In this document: positions 18,579 to 26,958 of the stretch, in pieces
Numbering within the stretch: position 1 is the stretch's first letter
How the letters are laid out: every line of letters starts with the position of its first letter
Source: Comamonadaceae bacterium
GTDB taxonomy: Bacteria > Pseudomonadota > Gammaproteobacteria > Burkholderiales > Burkholderiaceae_C
Reading direction: 5' to 3'
Length of the DNA: 41,762 nucleotides
Assembly (NCBI GenBank): GCA_947450895.1
Contig: CANFWT010000018.1
Location: 1 to 41,762, forward strand
Position numbers and translations under genes: made by a program
The notes under the pieces: generated by a model
Databases searched by the model: none
The model's input: the letters and a program-made list of their open reading frames with translations, nothing else
What the model was told of the DNA's origin: nothing

Positions 18579-19322
18579 TCAATGCGCGGGCAGCGGCTGG
18601 GCCAGTGCCTGCTGCTGCAAGTGCATCAGCTCGGCAATGCCAGCATCGGCCAGGTTGAGCAACTGGTCCATCTCGGCGCGCGAAAAGGCCGCGCCTTCGG
18701 CCGTGCCCTGCACCTCCACAAAGTGGCCAGCGCCGGTCATCACCACGTTCATGTCGGTGTCGCAGGCCGAGTCTTCGGTGTATTCCAAATCCAGCAGCGG
18801 CGTGCCCTGCACGATACCCACCGATATAGCCGCTACCGCAGCCACGATCGGCGACTCCGCAATCTTGCCGTGCGCCAGCAGCCAGTTGACCGCGTCTTGC
18901 GCAGCCACAAAGGCGCCGGTGATGGCTGCGGTGCGGGTGCCGCCGTCGGCCTGAATCACGTCGCAATCGAGCGAAATAGTGCGCTCGCCCAGGCGTTTGA
19001 GGTCAAACACGGCGCGCAGCGAGCGGCCAATCAGGCGCTGGATTTCTTGGGTGCGCCCGCTTTGCTTGCCGCGCGCGGCCTCGCGGTCGCTGCGGGTGTG
19101 GGTGGCGCGCGGCAGCATGCCGTATTCGGCGGTGACCCAGCCCTCGCCGCTGCCGCGCTTGTGCGGCGGCACGCGCTCTTCCACCGAGGCGGTGCACAGC
19201 ACCTTGGTATCGCCAAACTCAATCAGTACCGAACCTTCGGCGTGGCGGGTGTAACCACGGGTGATGCGCACCGGGCGCAGGGCGTTGGCGGCGCGCGCGG
19301 CGCTGCGGACAAATAAAGTCAT
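18579..19322 (-). CDS. rph: Ribonuclease PH
   Basis: A 247-residue phosphorolytic 3'-5' exoribonuclease that trims tRNA precursors. Segments matching the family are [88 protein letters not shown] and [19 protein letters not shown]. The Arg-rich phosphate- and RNA-binding positions appear intact, unlike the truncated rph of E. coli K-12. It begins at the ATG at 19320-19322, 64 bp downstream of the PP2C stop, and leads into rdgB. Confidence 0.97.
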   Translation of the reverse strand: MTLFVRSAARAANALRPVRITRGYTRHAEGSVLIEFGDTKVLCTASVEERVPPHKRGSGEGWVTAEYGMLPRATHTRSDREAARGKQSGRTQEIQRLIGRSLRAVFDLKRLGERTISLDCDVIQADGGTRTAAITGAFVAAQDAVNWLLAHGKIAESPIVAAVAAISVGIVQGTPLLDLEYTEDSACDTDMNVVMTGAGHFVEVQGTAEGAAFSRAEMDQLLNLADAGIAELMHLQQQALAQPLPAH

Positions 19323-19386
19323 GGAAAGCCTTTGGGCAAAATAAAAATGCTGCGCGCGTATGGGGCGCGGGCCGCCTCATGCGGTA

Positions 19387-20136
19387 TCAAGCGGGCGCTG
19401 GATTATCAGCGCCATCCCAGGTGAACGCGATCAAGGTCACATTGTCGCAATGCGCGCCACCCTGAAAAAGCGCCAGCTCGGCCAGGCGGAAGGACGCGTC
19501 GGTCACCGAAAAGTCGCTCAGGTGGCGCACGATGTCCTCCTCGCTGACCTCGGACCACAGGCCGTCGGAACACAGCAGCACATGGTCATTGGGCTGCAGC
19601 ACGACTGGCGAGCCGATCTCTATGACAGGGTGCTTGGGCGCACCCAGGCAGCTGTAGAGCACGTGCCGGCCCATTTCCGCGCCCGCTTGCGCCTGGCCAG
19701 TCAGCGCCTTCCATTCCGCCACCGAATGGTCTACCGTGCGCACCAGCACCGCGCCGTCGCGCACCAGGTACATGCGCGAATCCCCGCAGTGTGCGGTGTA
19801 ACAAACTTGGTCTTGCACCACCGTCACCACCAGCGTGCTGCAGGGCGTGACGTTCAGTTCCTGTGCGAAAGCGTAGTGCATCAGCTGCTCATGGGCGGCA
19901 AGCAGGGACGCATTCAGGAACTCCGGCACGTCGTCCAAACGCGGCTTGGCCCATTTGTGGAACATGGCGGTGACCACTTGCAGGCAAAGTTGGGCCGCCA
20001 CATCCCCCTGCGGGTGACCACCGAGCCCGTCAGCGACCAAGAAAATGGCCGCTCCCGGGGTGTAGGAGTAGCCCATGCGGTCTTCGTTCTTTTTTCTGCC
20101 TCCGATGCGGCTGAGTTGAAAGACGGAAAAGCTCAC
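19387..20136 (-). CDS. PP2C-type Ser/Thr protein phosphatase
   Basis: A 249-residue single-domain metal-dependent phosphatase. The metal-binding motifs are in order: RKKNEDRMG (Glu18-Asp19), VADGLGGHPQGD (Asp36-Gly37), AHCGDSRMYLVRDG, VLLCSDGLWSEVSEEDI and CDNVTLIAF near the end. It is cytoplasmic, with no membrane segment. The start is GTG at 20134-20136, which gives the family N-terminus (SFSVFQLSRIGGRKKNED). An out-of-frame ATG lies 2 bp away. It follows the Ser/Thr kinase gene by 15 bp, so the pair probably acts on shared substrates, the phosphatase reversing the kinase. Confidence 0.92.
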   Translation of the reverse strand: MSFSVFQLSRIGGRKKNEDRMGYSYTPGAAIFLVADGLGGHPQGDVAAQLCLQVVTAMFHKWAKPRLDDVPEFLNASLLAAHEQLMHYAFAQELNVTPCSTLVVTVVQDQVCYTAHCGDSRMYLVRDGAVLVRTVDHSVAEWKALTGQAQAGAEMGRHVLYSCLGAPKHPVIEIGSPVVLQPNDHVLLCSDGLWSEVSEEDIVRHLSDFSVTDASFRLAELALFQGGAHCDNVTLIAFTWDGADNPAPA

Positions 20137-20151
20137 ATTAAAAACCTGAAT

Positions 20152-21153
20152 CTATGACCAGAGTCGGGACGACGCTCTGCGCGAATCCGACAGAAATTGG
20201 GTAGTCTGAACGCTCCGCTCCCCGCCGCTGCCGCCACTGGTGCCGGTTTCGCGGGGTGCCTGAAAGAGCATTTTTTGCACGGAAAAAACCGAATGCGGTC
20301 GCTGCGAGGGGTCGGGATGCATACAAGCGAGCACCAGCTCGATCAGGGAATCGGAATACAAACCCTGCCGATCTGCCAGCAAATCGACCAGCTTTGACAG
20401 CGTGTGCGGGTCCGAGGCGTCTGGCGGGGGAACCCCTTTCATGCAAGAAAAAATACAGGCACCCACCGCGTAAATATCGCACCAGGGTCCGATCGCTTCG
20501 TCACGGCTGTACATTTCAGGCGCCGAGAAACCCGGCGTAAACATGGGCTGCAGGTAGTTGCTGCCCTTGTGCAGCACGTTGCGCGCAGCGCCAAAATCAA
20601 TCAGTACGGCTCTGTCGTCATCGGTGATTAATATATTGCCGGGCTTGATGTCCAAATGCAGCAGCTTATGCTGGTGCACCACCCTTAAGCCGCGCAATAT
20701 TTCATCAAACAGAGAACGGATGGTGCTTTCGCGCAGTATTTTGGCGTGTTTGAGGGACGCTGCGGTTTGAATGAATTGCTGCAGCGAAGCGCCTTGCAAA
20801 TAATTCATGACCAAATATACAGCGTCGTTTTCCAAAAAAAAATTGAGCACACTGACCACGCTGGGGTGCACGATTTGGGCCAAAGCCCTGCCTTCTTCGA
20901 AAAAACTGCGCATGCCAATGCGGTACAAAGCGCGGTTTTGCCTTGGCACCAGCACCGGGCCTTCGCCGTGCTCCCGGTGCGCCAGCGCCGCGGGCAGAAA
21001 CTCTTTGAGCGCTACCTCTTGCCCCTCGGGGCTGACCGCCCGGTACACGATACCAAAGCCCCCGGACGCGATCTTCTCAACAATGCGGTAGCCGCCAACC
21101 ACTTTTCCGGCAGGCAACGGTGCGGGCATCGGGTTGCTTGGCTGCTCGCTCAT
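20152..21153 (-). CDS. Hanks-type Ser/Thr protein kinase
   Basis: A 333-residue soluble eukaryotic-like kinase. The Gly loop is IASGGFGIVYRA (about 29-39), the catalytic Lys is Lys50 in VALKEF, the catalytic loop is HLDIKPGNIL (Asp168, Asn173), then IDFGAARN (Asp186) and the APE box SAPEMYS (211-213). The residue before the catalytic Asp is Leu, not Arg, so it is a non-RD kinase that may not need activation-loop phosphorylation. The last 30 residues are Gly/Ser/Arg-rich and possibly disordered. No transmembrane helix or sensor domain is present. It is paired with a PP2C gene 15 bp downstream and diverges from yicC across 101 bp. Substrates are unknown. Confidence 0.93.
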   Translation of the reverse strand: MSEQPSNPMPAPLPAGKVVGGYRIVEKIASGGFGIVYRAVSPEGQEVALKEFLPAALAHREHGEGPVLVPRQNRALYRIGMRSFFEEGRALAQIVHPSVVSVLNFFLENDAVYLVMNYLQGASLQQFIQTAASLKHAKILRESTIRSLFDEILRGLRVVHQHKLLHLDIKPGNILITDDDRAVLIDFGAARNVLHKGSNYLQPMFTPGFSAPEMYSRDEAIGPWCDIYAVGACIFSCMKGVPPPDASDPHTLSKLVDLLADRQGLYSDSLIELVLACMHPDPSQRPHSVFSVQKMLFQAPRETGTSGGSGGERSVQTTQFLSDSRRASSRLWS

Positions 21154-21254
21154 GGGGGATTAAGGCGTTGCCTGACTCGAATCATGTTGGATTGCCGGGC
21201 AGATCTGGTAAGCGGGTTATTCTCGGTGCAACCCTCATAGTCAAGGAATCAATC

Positions 21255-22172
21255 ATGTCAGTTTACAGTATGACCGGCTATGCCAGCGCACAGCACAGTA
21301 CCCCTTCCGCATCGGGCGCCACAGAGCACAAGCCGGCCAGCATCGCGCAGCTGGGTTTGGAAATTCGCTCGGTCAACAGCCGTTTTCTAGACCTGAGTTT
21401 TCGCCTGCCCGAAGATCTTCGCCAGTGGGAACCCGCATTGCGCGAGCTGCTGGTCGGGCGCTTAAAGCGTGGCAAGGTCGAAGTGCGCGCTTCGGTCGAC
21501 CTGCCAGGCAGTAGCAGCATCGGCGAGCCTTCGCCCAAATTGCTGCAGCGTCTCAATGCCGTGCAAGACAACGTCAAAGCCTGGCTCCCGCAAGCCAAGG
21601 GACTGAGCGTGGCAGACGTACTACGCCTGGCCGCAAGTGAACAGTCCAGCATACGCGACTGGAGTGAGGACCTTTTGCCTCTGGCGCAAACCGCACTCAC
21701 CGCCCTGCTGGCGGCCCGTGCGCGCGAAGGCGAGCGTTTGGCCACCATGCTTTTGGAACACATTCGGCAACTGCGCGTCTTAGCCGCGCAGGCGGTGCCG
21801 CTGGTGCCGCAACTGGTGGCCCAGCAGCGCCAGCGCTTCATGGAGCGATGGGCCGAGGCCATGGCACTGGGCGTCGGTGGCACGCTGCCTGAGAGCGCGC
21901 AAGACCGGGCGCTGACCGAGGCCACTGCCTTCGCCATCCGCATTGACGTGGCCGAGGAAATCACCCGCCTGAACTCGCACTTGGATGAACTGGAGCGCCT
22001 GATCACCAAGGGCGGCGAAATCGGCAAGCGCTTGGACTTTTTGATCCAAGAGCTGCACCGCGAGGCCAACACCATGGGTTCCAAATCAGCCGCCCTCGCA
22101 CTGACGCACATTTCAGTAGACATGAAGGTGCTGATCGAGCAGATGCGCGAACAAGTGCAAAACATAGAATAG
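21255..22172 (+). CDS. yicC: YicC family endoribonuclease-like protein
   Basis: A 305-residue YicC/YloC family protein. It carries the N-terminal MTGYASAQ, the segment [33 protein letters not shown] and the C-terminal DUF1732 region with [20 protein letters not shown]. YicC in E. coli has been linked to stationary-phase survival and to RNA cleavage. The start is the ATG at 21255 with AAGGA upstream; a longer frame reaches back to 21120 over the kinase gene and is not used. A Ser/Ala/Thr-rich insertion after the first 10 residues (about 13-30) is longer than in E. coli. gmk follows 28 bp downstream, the usual gene pair. Confidence 0.95.
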   Translation: MSVYSMTGYASAQHSTPSASGATEHKPASIAQLGLEIRSVNSRFLDLSFRLPEDLRQWEPALRELLVGRLKRGKVEVRASVDLPGSSSIGEPSPKLLQRLNAVQDNVKAWLPQAKGLSVADVLRLAASEQSSIRDWSEDLLPLAQTALTALLAARAREGERLATMLLEHIRQLRVLAAQAVPLVPQLVAQQRQRFMERWAEAMALGVGGTLPESAQDRALTEATAFAIRIDVAEEITRLNSHLDELERLITKGGEIGKRLDFLIQELHREANTMGSKSAALALTHISVDMKVLIEQMREQVQNIE

Positions 22173-22200
22173 GGTGACCTTAGCTGTCCGCACCCCTTCT

Positions 22201-22824
22201 ATGGATTACCCCGGAAACCTTTTTGTTGTCGCTGCGCCCAGCGGCGCGGGCAAGTCGAGCCTGGTCAAGGCCTTGCTTGAGCTCGACTCCCATGTGCAAC
22301 CCTCGGTTTCCCACACCACGCGCGCACCGCGCGGCCAGGAAAAGCACGGGCGCGAGTACTTTTTCATCTCCGAGCCTGAATTTGACGCCATGGTGGCGGG
22401 CGACGCCTTCGTGGAATGGGCCCACGTGCACAACCACCGCTACGGCACCTCCAAAAAAGCGATTGAAGACCGCATGGCCCAGGGTGCAGACGTGATTCTG
22501 GAAATCGACTTTCAGGGCGCGATCCAGATCAAGCAAACGTTTTCCAACGCCGTGTGCATCTTTATCTTGCCGCCAAGCTGGGAGGAGTTGCGCGCGCGCC
22601 TCGAGCGCCGGGGCGAAGATGCGCCCGCAACGATTGAGTTGCGCATGAAAAACGCCGCTGTGGAGGTAGCACAGGCCGAAAAATTCGACTTCGTTATAAT
22701 CAACGAGTTGTTTGACCGGGCGCTTTTTGATCTGAAAGCGATTGTTCACTCCCAAAGGCTCAAATTTGCAGCGCAGGCGCGCGCCAGAGCCGCAACGTTC
22801 CAGGCGCTCAACATCCCCACCTAA
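22201..22824 (+). CDS. gmk: Guanylate kinase
   Basis: A 207-residue enzyme that phosphorylates GMP/dGMP with ATP. The P-loop is [12 protein letters not shown] near the N-terminus, followed by the GMP-binding segments [19 protein letters not shown] and [14 protein letters not shown], then [10 protein letters not shown] and the lid region [17 protein letters not shown]. The chosen start is the ATG at 22201 ([10 protein letters not shown]). A GTG at 22174 in the same frame would add nine residues. The gene sits in the yicC-gmk-rpoZ row, with rpoZ 14 bp downstream, which couples nucleotide supply genes with the RNA polymerase omega subunit. Confidence 0.97.
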   Translation: MDYPGNLFVVAAPSGAGKSSLVKALLELDSHVQPSVSHTTRAPRGQEKHGREYFFISEPEFDAMVAGDAFVEWAHVHNHRYGTSKKAIEDRMAQGADVILEIDFQGAIQIKQTFSNAVCIFILPPSWEELRARLERRGEDAPATIELRMKNAAVEVAQAEKFDFVIINELFDRALFDLKAIVHSQRLKFAAQARARAATFQALNIPT

Positions 22825-22838
22825 TTTCGGAGAATCCC

Positions 22839-23042
22839 ATGGCCCGCATCACCGTCGAAGACTGCCTCGAGCAGATCCCCAACCGCTTTCAACTGGTGCT
22901 CGCAGCCACCTACCGCGCGCGCATGCTCAGCCAGGGCCACACCCCAAAGATTGAGAGCAAAAACAAACCCGGCGTGACCGCGCTGCGTGAAATTGCTGCA
23001 GGCAAGATCGGTATTGAAATGCTGAAAAAAGTCCCTTTGTAA
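22839..23042 (+). CDS. rpoZ: RNA polymerase omega subunit
   Basis: A 67-residue omega subunit beginning [21 protein letters not shown]. It has the conserved [34 protein letters not shown], which binds around the C-terminal tail of the beta-prime subunit. A clear ribosome-binding site (CGGAG) precedes the ATG. The length fits betaproteobacterial omega, which lacks the longer C-terminal tail of the E. coli protein. It is the last gene of the yicC-gmk-rpoZ group and is followed directly by a strong bidirectional terminator. spoT/relA, often next in this row, is absent from this locus. Confidence 0.97.
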   Translation: MARITVEDCLEQIPNRFQLVLAATYRARMLSQGHTPKIESKNKPGVTALREIAAGKIGIEMLKKVPL

Positions 23043-23049
23043 GGCGCTT

Positions 23050-23098
23050 TTTCAGGCAACAAAAAAGGCCCTTGAGGGGCCTTTTTTGTTGCCTGAAA
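23050..23098. terminator. Bidirectional intrinsic terminator, 22-bp perfect stem
   Basis: Arms 23050-23071 and 23077-23098 are exact reverse complements with a 5-nt loop. The inner stem GGCCC/GGGCC is followed by TTTTTT on each strand, so it works as a terminator in both directions. It separates rpoZ from the convergent thioesterase gene, whose stop is at 23114. Confidence 0.95.
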
Positions 23099-23113
23099 GG
23101 TGGCGATTTCTGC

Positions 23114-23647
23114 TCAGGACACGATGTACGCCGCCGCACCGGTGGAAAACAGCGTGCCGTCGGCGCCCAAAAACTCCATGCGCGTGTTCGCCACCCGTGA
23201 GCCCAGGCGCAGCACATAAGCGTGCAGCTCGAAATACGGGCTGATGCCGGGGCGCAAATAGTCGATGCGCAAATCGATGGTGCCCAGTTTGCCAAAGCGG
23301 TGCAGGCGCTGCAGCGGCGTCTCGTCCATATGGCGCGCGCCAATGGCGGCCATCACCGCCAGCCCGCCCATGGCGTCCAAGCCTGCGCTGATGACGCCGC
23401 CGTGCACCCGGTTGAAAGCGAAATGCCCTACCAACTCGGGGCGCATGTCGATGCGGGCGACCACGCGGGCCGGCTCCAGCGCGGTGATCTTCAGGCCCAA
23501 GAGCTGGTTAAAGACAATGCGCTCTTCAAAAATGGCCTTCAAGCCGGTAACAAATTCCTCTTCAAAAACTACGGGCGCCGGGGTAGCGGCTTTGGCGGAA
23601 GCGGGTGCGGGTGCGGCGTCTGCCGGGGCTATTGATTTTTTGTTCAT
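23114..23647 (-). CDS. Hotdog-fold acyl-CoA thioesterase (PaaI-like)
   Basis: A 177-residue protein with one hotdog domain after an Ala/Pro-rich N-terminal tail of about 28 residues. The active-site-type segment is FNRVHGGVISAGLDAMGGLAVMAA, with the HGG motif of the 4HBT/PaaI group, followed by TIDLRIDYLRPG and SRVANTRMEFLGADGTLFSTGAAAY. Such enzymes hydrolyse acyl-CoA thioesters; the substrate cannot be read from sequence. It is the last gene of a minus-strand acyl-CoA cluster, 10 bp after an acyl-CoA dehydrogenase gene, which supports a role in releasing or clearing pathway acyl-CoAs. Confidence 0.85.
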   Translation of the reverse strand: MNKKSIAPADAAPAPASAKAATPAPVVFEEEFVTGLKAIFEERIVFNQLLGLKITALEPARVVARIDMRPELVGHFAFNRVHGGVISAGLDAMGGLAVMAAIGARHMDETPLQRLHRFGKLGTIDLRIDYLRPGISPYFELHAYVLRLGSRVANTRMEFLGADGTLFSTGAAAYIVS

Positions 23648-23657
23648 AGGCTGATTG

Positions 23658-24812
23658 TCACAGCCCCAGTTGACGCGAAGCCAACTCCTTCATGATTTCT
23701 TCGGCCCCGCCACCAATCATCATCACCTTGACTTCGCGGTAAATACGCTCGCAGGCGGTGCCACGCATAAAGCCCATGGCGCCCAAAATCTGCACGCCCT
23801 GGTCGGCACAAAACTGCATGGTTTGCGTAGCGTGGTTTTTTAGCAAACACACCTGCGCCACCCAGTCTGACCCCTCGTCGCCCTGGTCCAAGCGCGTGGT
23901 CAACGCGGCCACCCAGACGCGGGTGGACTCGATGCGCATCTTCATGTCCATCAGCTTGTGGCGAATGACCTGGTGCTCGACCAAGGCGCTGCCAAAGGTC
24001 TTGCGCGTGCGCGCCCAGTCCAGCGCTTCCGCGTAGCAGCGCTCGGCAAAGCCCAGCGCCATGACGGACATGGACAGGCGCTCGCCATTGAAGTTGCCCA
24101 TGATCATCTTGAAGCCACCACCCTCTTGCCCCACCAGAAAGCGCGCGGGCACGCGCACGCCCTCAAAGCGCAAATGCGCGGTGTCCGAGCAATGCCAGCC
24201 CATTTTTTGCAAAGGGCTGCGCGACAGGCCGGGCGCGTCGCCAGGCACCACCAGCATGGAAATGCCGCCGCGCCCCTTGTTGGCCGCGTCGGTGCGCACC
24301 GCCACAGTCAGCCAATCGGCACGCATGCCGGAGGTGATAAACACCTTTTCGCCGTCCACCACGTAATCGCCCCCGTCCAGGCGGGCGGTGGTGCGCAAGG
24401 ACGCCACGTCGCTGCCGCCACCAGGCTCGGTGATGGCCAGGGCCGCAATTTTTTCACCCTGCAAGACGCCGGGAATGACCTCCGCCTGCAAGGCGTCTGA
24501 ACCCCAGCGCAACACGGGCGGCAGGCCAATGTTGTAGCTGAACAAACTGGCCATCAGGCCGCCGCTGCCGCTCTCGCGCGCCAGGGTTTCGGTCAGGGCG
24601 TTGCGCAGCGCGGCACTCGCCGGCGTGCCACCCAGGTGCTCGGGGTAACCCATCCCCAGCCAGCCCAGTTCGGCGGCGCGGGTGTACAGGCTGCGCGGAA
24701 AAACTTCCGCCGCCTCCCAATCGGCCAAATGGGGCGCCACTTCCTGGCGCACAAAGCGCTGCGCGCTGCTCTGCAAGTGGGTGATTTCCTCAACGCTGGC
24801 GGTGGTTTGCAT
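23658..24812 (-). CDS. Acyl-CoA dehydrogenase (isovaleryl/long-chain-type active site)
   Basis: A 384-residue FAD acyl-CoA dehydrogenase. Family segments: AITEPGGGSDVASLRTTA (about 127-143), VVDGEKVFITSGMRADW, FEGVRVPARFLVGQEGGGF and GAMGFMRGTACERIYRE. The C-terminal position that holds the catalytic Glu in MCAD is Gly here (IGGGAEEIM). A Glu is present at 244 in NGERLSMSV, the position used as base by isovaleryl-CoA and long-chain dehydrogenases. The start is the ATG at 24810-24812; upstream reading overlaps the next dehydrogenase. It is separated by 11 bp from that gene and 10 bp from the thioesterase, so one operon is likely. The substrate is undetermined. Confidence 0.92.
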   Translation of the reverse strand: MQTTASVEEITHLQSSAQRFVRQEVAPHLADWEAAEVFPRSLYTRAAELGWLGMGYPEHLGGTPASAALRNALTETLARESGSGGLMASLFSYNIGLPPVLRWGSDALQAEVIPGVLQGEKIAALAITEPGGGSDVASLRTTARLDGGDYVVDGEKVFITSGMRADWLTVAVRTDAANKGRGGISMLVVPGDAPGLSRSPLQKMGWHCSDTAHLRFEGVRVPARFLVGQEGGGFKMIMGNFNGERLSMSVMALGFAERCYAEALDWARTRKTFGSALVEHQVIRHKLMDMKMRIESTRVWVAALTTRLDQGDEGSDWVAQVCLLKNHATQTMQFCADQGVQILGAMGFMRGTACERIYREVKVMMIGGGAEEIMKELASRQLGL

Positions 24813-24823
24813 ACGGCCAGCGT

Positions 24824-25996
24824 TCAGTGGTGGGGCCGCTTGGCTACGCCCATGGTCTTGGCGATGATGCCGAGCATGACTTCGTCGGCGCCGCCGCCAA
24901 TCGAGCCCAGACGACCGTCGCGGAACATGCGAGAGACCTTGTTTTCCCAGGTGTAACCCATGCCGCCCCAAAACTGCAGGCAGCCGTCGGGGATGGTGCG
25001 GTTGAGCCGCCCGGCCAGCAGCTTGCCCATGGAGGCGAGCTCCAGCACATCCTGCCCGCCCACGTAGAGCTCGCAGGCGCGGTAGGTGAGCGCGCGCAGG
25101 GCTTCCAGGTCCGTCCTCATCTCAGCCAGTTTGAATTGCACCCACTGCTGGTCGGCCAGCGTGGCGCCAAAGAGCTTGCGCTCTTGCGCCCATTCCATGG
25201 TCCAGCCAATGCAGTTGCTCAAGGATTGCAGGCAACTGGCTGCCGCCCACAGGCGCTCTTCCTGGAACTGCTGCATTTGGTAGATAAAACCGTGGCCCTC
25301 GGCGCCAATGCGGTTGCGCTGGGGCACGCGCACTTCATCAAAGTAAAGCAGGCCGGTGTCACTGGCGTTCATGCCGATCTTGCGGATCTTTTTTGCCACC
25401 TCGATGCCGGGGCGCAGTTTGCCGTTTTCGCGCAGCGGCACCATTACCAGGCTTTTGTTTTTGTGCGCGGCGCCCTCGCTGGTGTTGACCAGCATGCACA
25501 TCCAGTCGGCCTGCAGGCTGTTGGTGATCCACATTTTTTGGCCGCTGATGAGGTAGTCATCGCCGTCCTTGCGCGCCACCGACTTGACGCCGGCCACGTC
25601 GCTGCCCGCGCCGGGCTCGCTCACGCCAATGCAGCCCACCATATCCCCGGCAATGGCCGGGGCCAGAAATTCGCGCTGCAGTTCCTCGCTGCCAAAGCGC
25701 GCCAGCGCTGGGGTGCACATATCGGTTTGCACGCCAATGGCCATGGGGATGGCGCCGCAGTGGATGTGTCCCAGCGCCTCGGCCATGGCCAGGCTGTAGC
25801 TGTAGTCCAGCCCAGCGCCGCCATGCGCTTCGGGTTTGGTCAGGCCCAAGAGGCCCAGATTGCCCAGCTTTTTGAACACCTCGTGGGCGGGGAAGATTTC
25901 CGCCGCCTCCCATTCGTCCACGTGCGGGTTGATTTCGGCGTCAATAAAGCGCTTGAGGGTTTTTTGCACTTCTTGGTGTTCGTGGGTCCACTGCAT
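24824..25996 (-). CDS. Acyl-CoA dehydrogenase, citronellyl-CoA dehydrogenase (AtuD)-like
   Basis: A 390-residue acyl-CoA dehydrogenase with a good ribosome-binding site (AGGAG) before the ATG at 25994-25996. It carries GVSEPGAGSDVAGVKS, LISGQKMWITNSLQADW, FDEVRVPQRNRIG and GGMGYTWENKVSRMFRD. The segments INPHVDEWE, MAIGVQTDMCTPALARFGS and NTSEGAAHKNKSL recall Pseudomonas AtuD, which oxidises citronellyl-CoA in acyclic terpene breakdown. The likely base is Glu247 (QEERL), with Gly at the MCAD-type position (GGGADEVM). No geranyl-CoA carboxylase genes (atuC/atuF) are present, so a terpene pathway is not shown. A branched or beta-substituted acyl-CoA is a reasonable guess. Confidence 0.9.
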   Translation of the reverse strand: MQWTHEHQEVQKTLKRFIDAEINPHVDEWEAAEIFPAHEVFKKLGNLGLLGLTKPEAHGGAGLDYSYSLAMAEALGHIHCGAIPMAIGVQTDMCTPALARFGSEELQREFLAPAIAGDMVGCIGVSEPGAGSDVAGVKSVARKDGDDYLISGQKMWITNSLQADWMCMLVNTSEGAAHKNKSLVMVPLRENGKLRPGIEVAKKIRKIGMNASDTGLLYFDEVRVPQRNRIGAEGHGFIYQMQQFQEERLWAAASCLQSLSNCIGWTMEWAQERKLFGATLADQQWVQFKLAEMRTDLEALRALTYRACELYVGGQDVLELASMGKLLAGRLNRTIPDGCLQFWGGMGYTWENKVSRMFRDGRLGSIGGGADEVMLGIIAKTMGVAKRPHH

Positions 25997-26023
25997 GGCT
26001 TGTCTCCTGGGGCTTGGTCTGGT

Positions 26024-26932
26024 TTATTTGGATTCTGGGGATGCTTTGGCAAACACCTGCGGCGTGGTCGCCCGGTGAAAGCCGTCAAAGGGTGCGATGG
26101 ACGCCCGCGCCTGCACCTTGGCGCTGGCCACGGTCATGGGCCAGCCCATGCGCACCTGCGGGCGCGCACCGTCGATGCGCAGCGTGCTGCCACTGATAAA
26201 GGCCGCAGCCGGACTGAGCAAAAACACAATGCCTGCCGCCGTCTCGGCCTCGGTGCCAAAGCGCCCCAGCGGCACGGTTTTGGCCATGGCGCGCAGCATG
26301 GGGCCGGCCTCTGGCGGGTAATGGTCCATGCCGCTGGAGGCGATGTAGCCCGGCGCCACGGCGTTGACGCGCACACCGGCGCCCGCCCATTCGGCAGCCG
26401 CCGTTTCGGTCAGGCTGACCATGCCCGCACGCGCCGCGCCGCTGTGGCCCATGCCGGGCATGGAACCCCACATGTCGGCCACGATGTTGACAATGGCGCC
26501 GCCGTTTTTGGCCATGGACTGGGTGTAGCACTCGCGCGCCATCAAAAAGCCGCCGGTCAGGTTGGTGTTGACCACCGCCTCCCAGCCCTTGGCGCTGATG
26601 GCCTCCAGCGGCGTCATGTACTGGCCCCCGGCGTTGTTGACCAGGCCGTCAATGGGCCCGTGCTGCGCGACGATGGCTGAAACGGTGCTGCGCACCGCGT
26701 CTTCCTGGCGGATGTCGCAGACATGCACGCTGGCCGGGTGCGCCGCGCCGTCATCGGCAATCTCACCGGCTACGCGCTCCAGCTTCTCCAGCTTGCGCCC
26801 TAGCAGCGCCACCTGTGCGCCCAAAGCGGCCAGCTCATGCGCCACGCAGCGGCCTATGCCCGAGCCGCCCCCAGTAACGACGATGACCTTGCCCGCAAAC
26901 AGGCCGGGCGCGAAGATGGAGGCGTAAGACAT
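26024..26932 (-). CDS. SDR oxidoreductase of the PECR (enoyl-CoA reductase) type
   Basis: A 302-residue short-chain dehydrogenase. Cofactor motif VVTGGGSGIGRCVAHELA (about 18-35), NNAG at 99-102 and PG near VAPGYIASSG. In place of the catalytic YxxxK it has HSGAARAG (Ser164 and Arg168). The same HSGAARAG string occurs in human peroxisomal trans-2-enoyl-CoA reductase (PECR), and the related 2,4-dienoyl-CoA reductases also lack the Tyr. It is therefore more likely an enoyl-CoA reductase-like enzyme than an alcohol dehydrogenase. The start is the ATG at 26930-26932 with AAAGGG upstream; a TTG at 26950 is less likely. About 45 residues extend beyond the fold at the C-terminus. It lies between tetR and the dehydrogenases. 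Confidence 0.87.
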   Translation of the reverse strand: MSYASIFAPGLFAGKVIVVTGGGSGIGRCVAHELAALGAQVALLGRKLEKLERVAGEIADDGAAHPASVHVCDIRQEDAVRSTVSAIVAQHGPIDGLVNNAGGQYMTPLEAISAKGWEAVVNTNLTGGFLMARECYTQSMAKNGGAIVNIVADMWGSMPGMGHSGAARAGMVSLTETAAAEWAGAGVRVNAVAPGYIASSGMDHYPPEAGPMLRAMAKTVPLGRFGTEAETAAGIVFLLSPAAAFISGSTLRIDGARPQVRMGWPMTVASAKVQARASIAPFDGFHRATTPQVFAKASPESK

Positions 26933-26958
26933 AAAACCCTTTGAAGGCAAAAAGATGT

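Noticed and set aside
24824..25996. Complete acyclic terpene (Atu) pathway
   Set aside because: Only an AtuD-like dehydrogenase is present; geranyl-CoA carboxylase subunits, AtuA and AtuE counterparts are not seen.
24827..26680. 617-codon open frame on the plus strand
   Set aside because: Antisense to an acyl-CoA dehydrogenase and the SDR gene, His/Ala/Arg-rich with no domain; long mirror frames are expected in GC-rich coding DNA.
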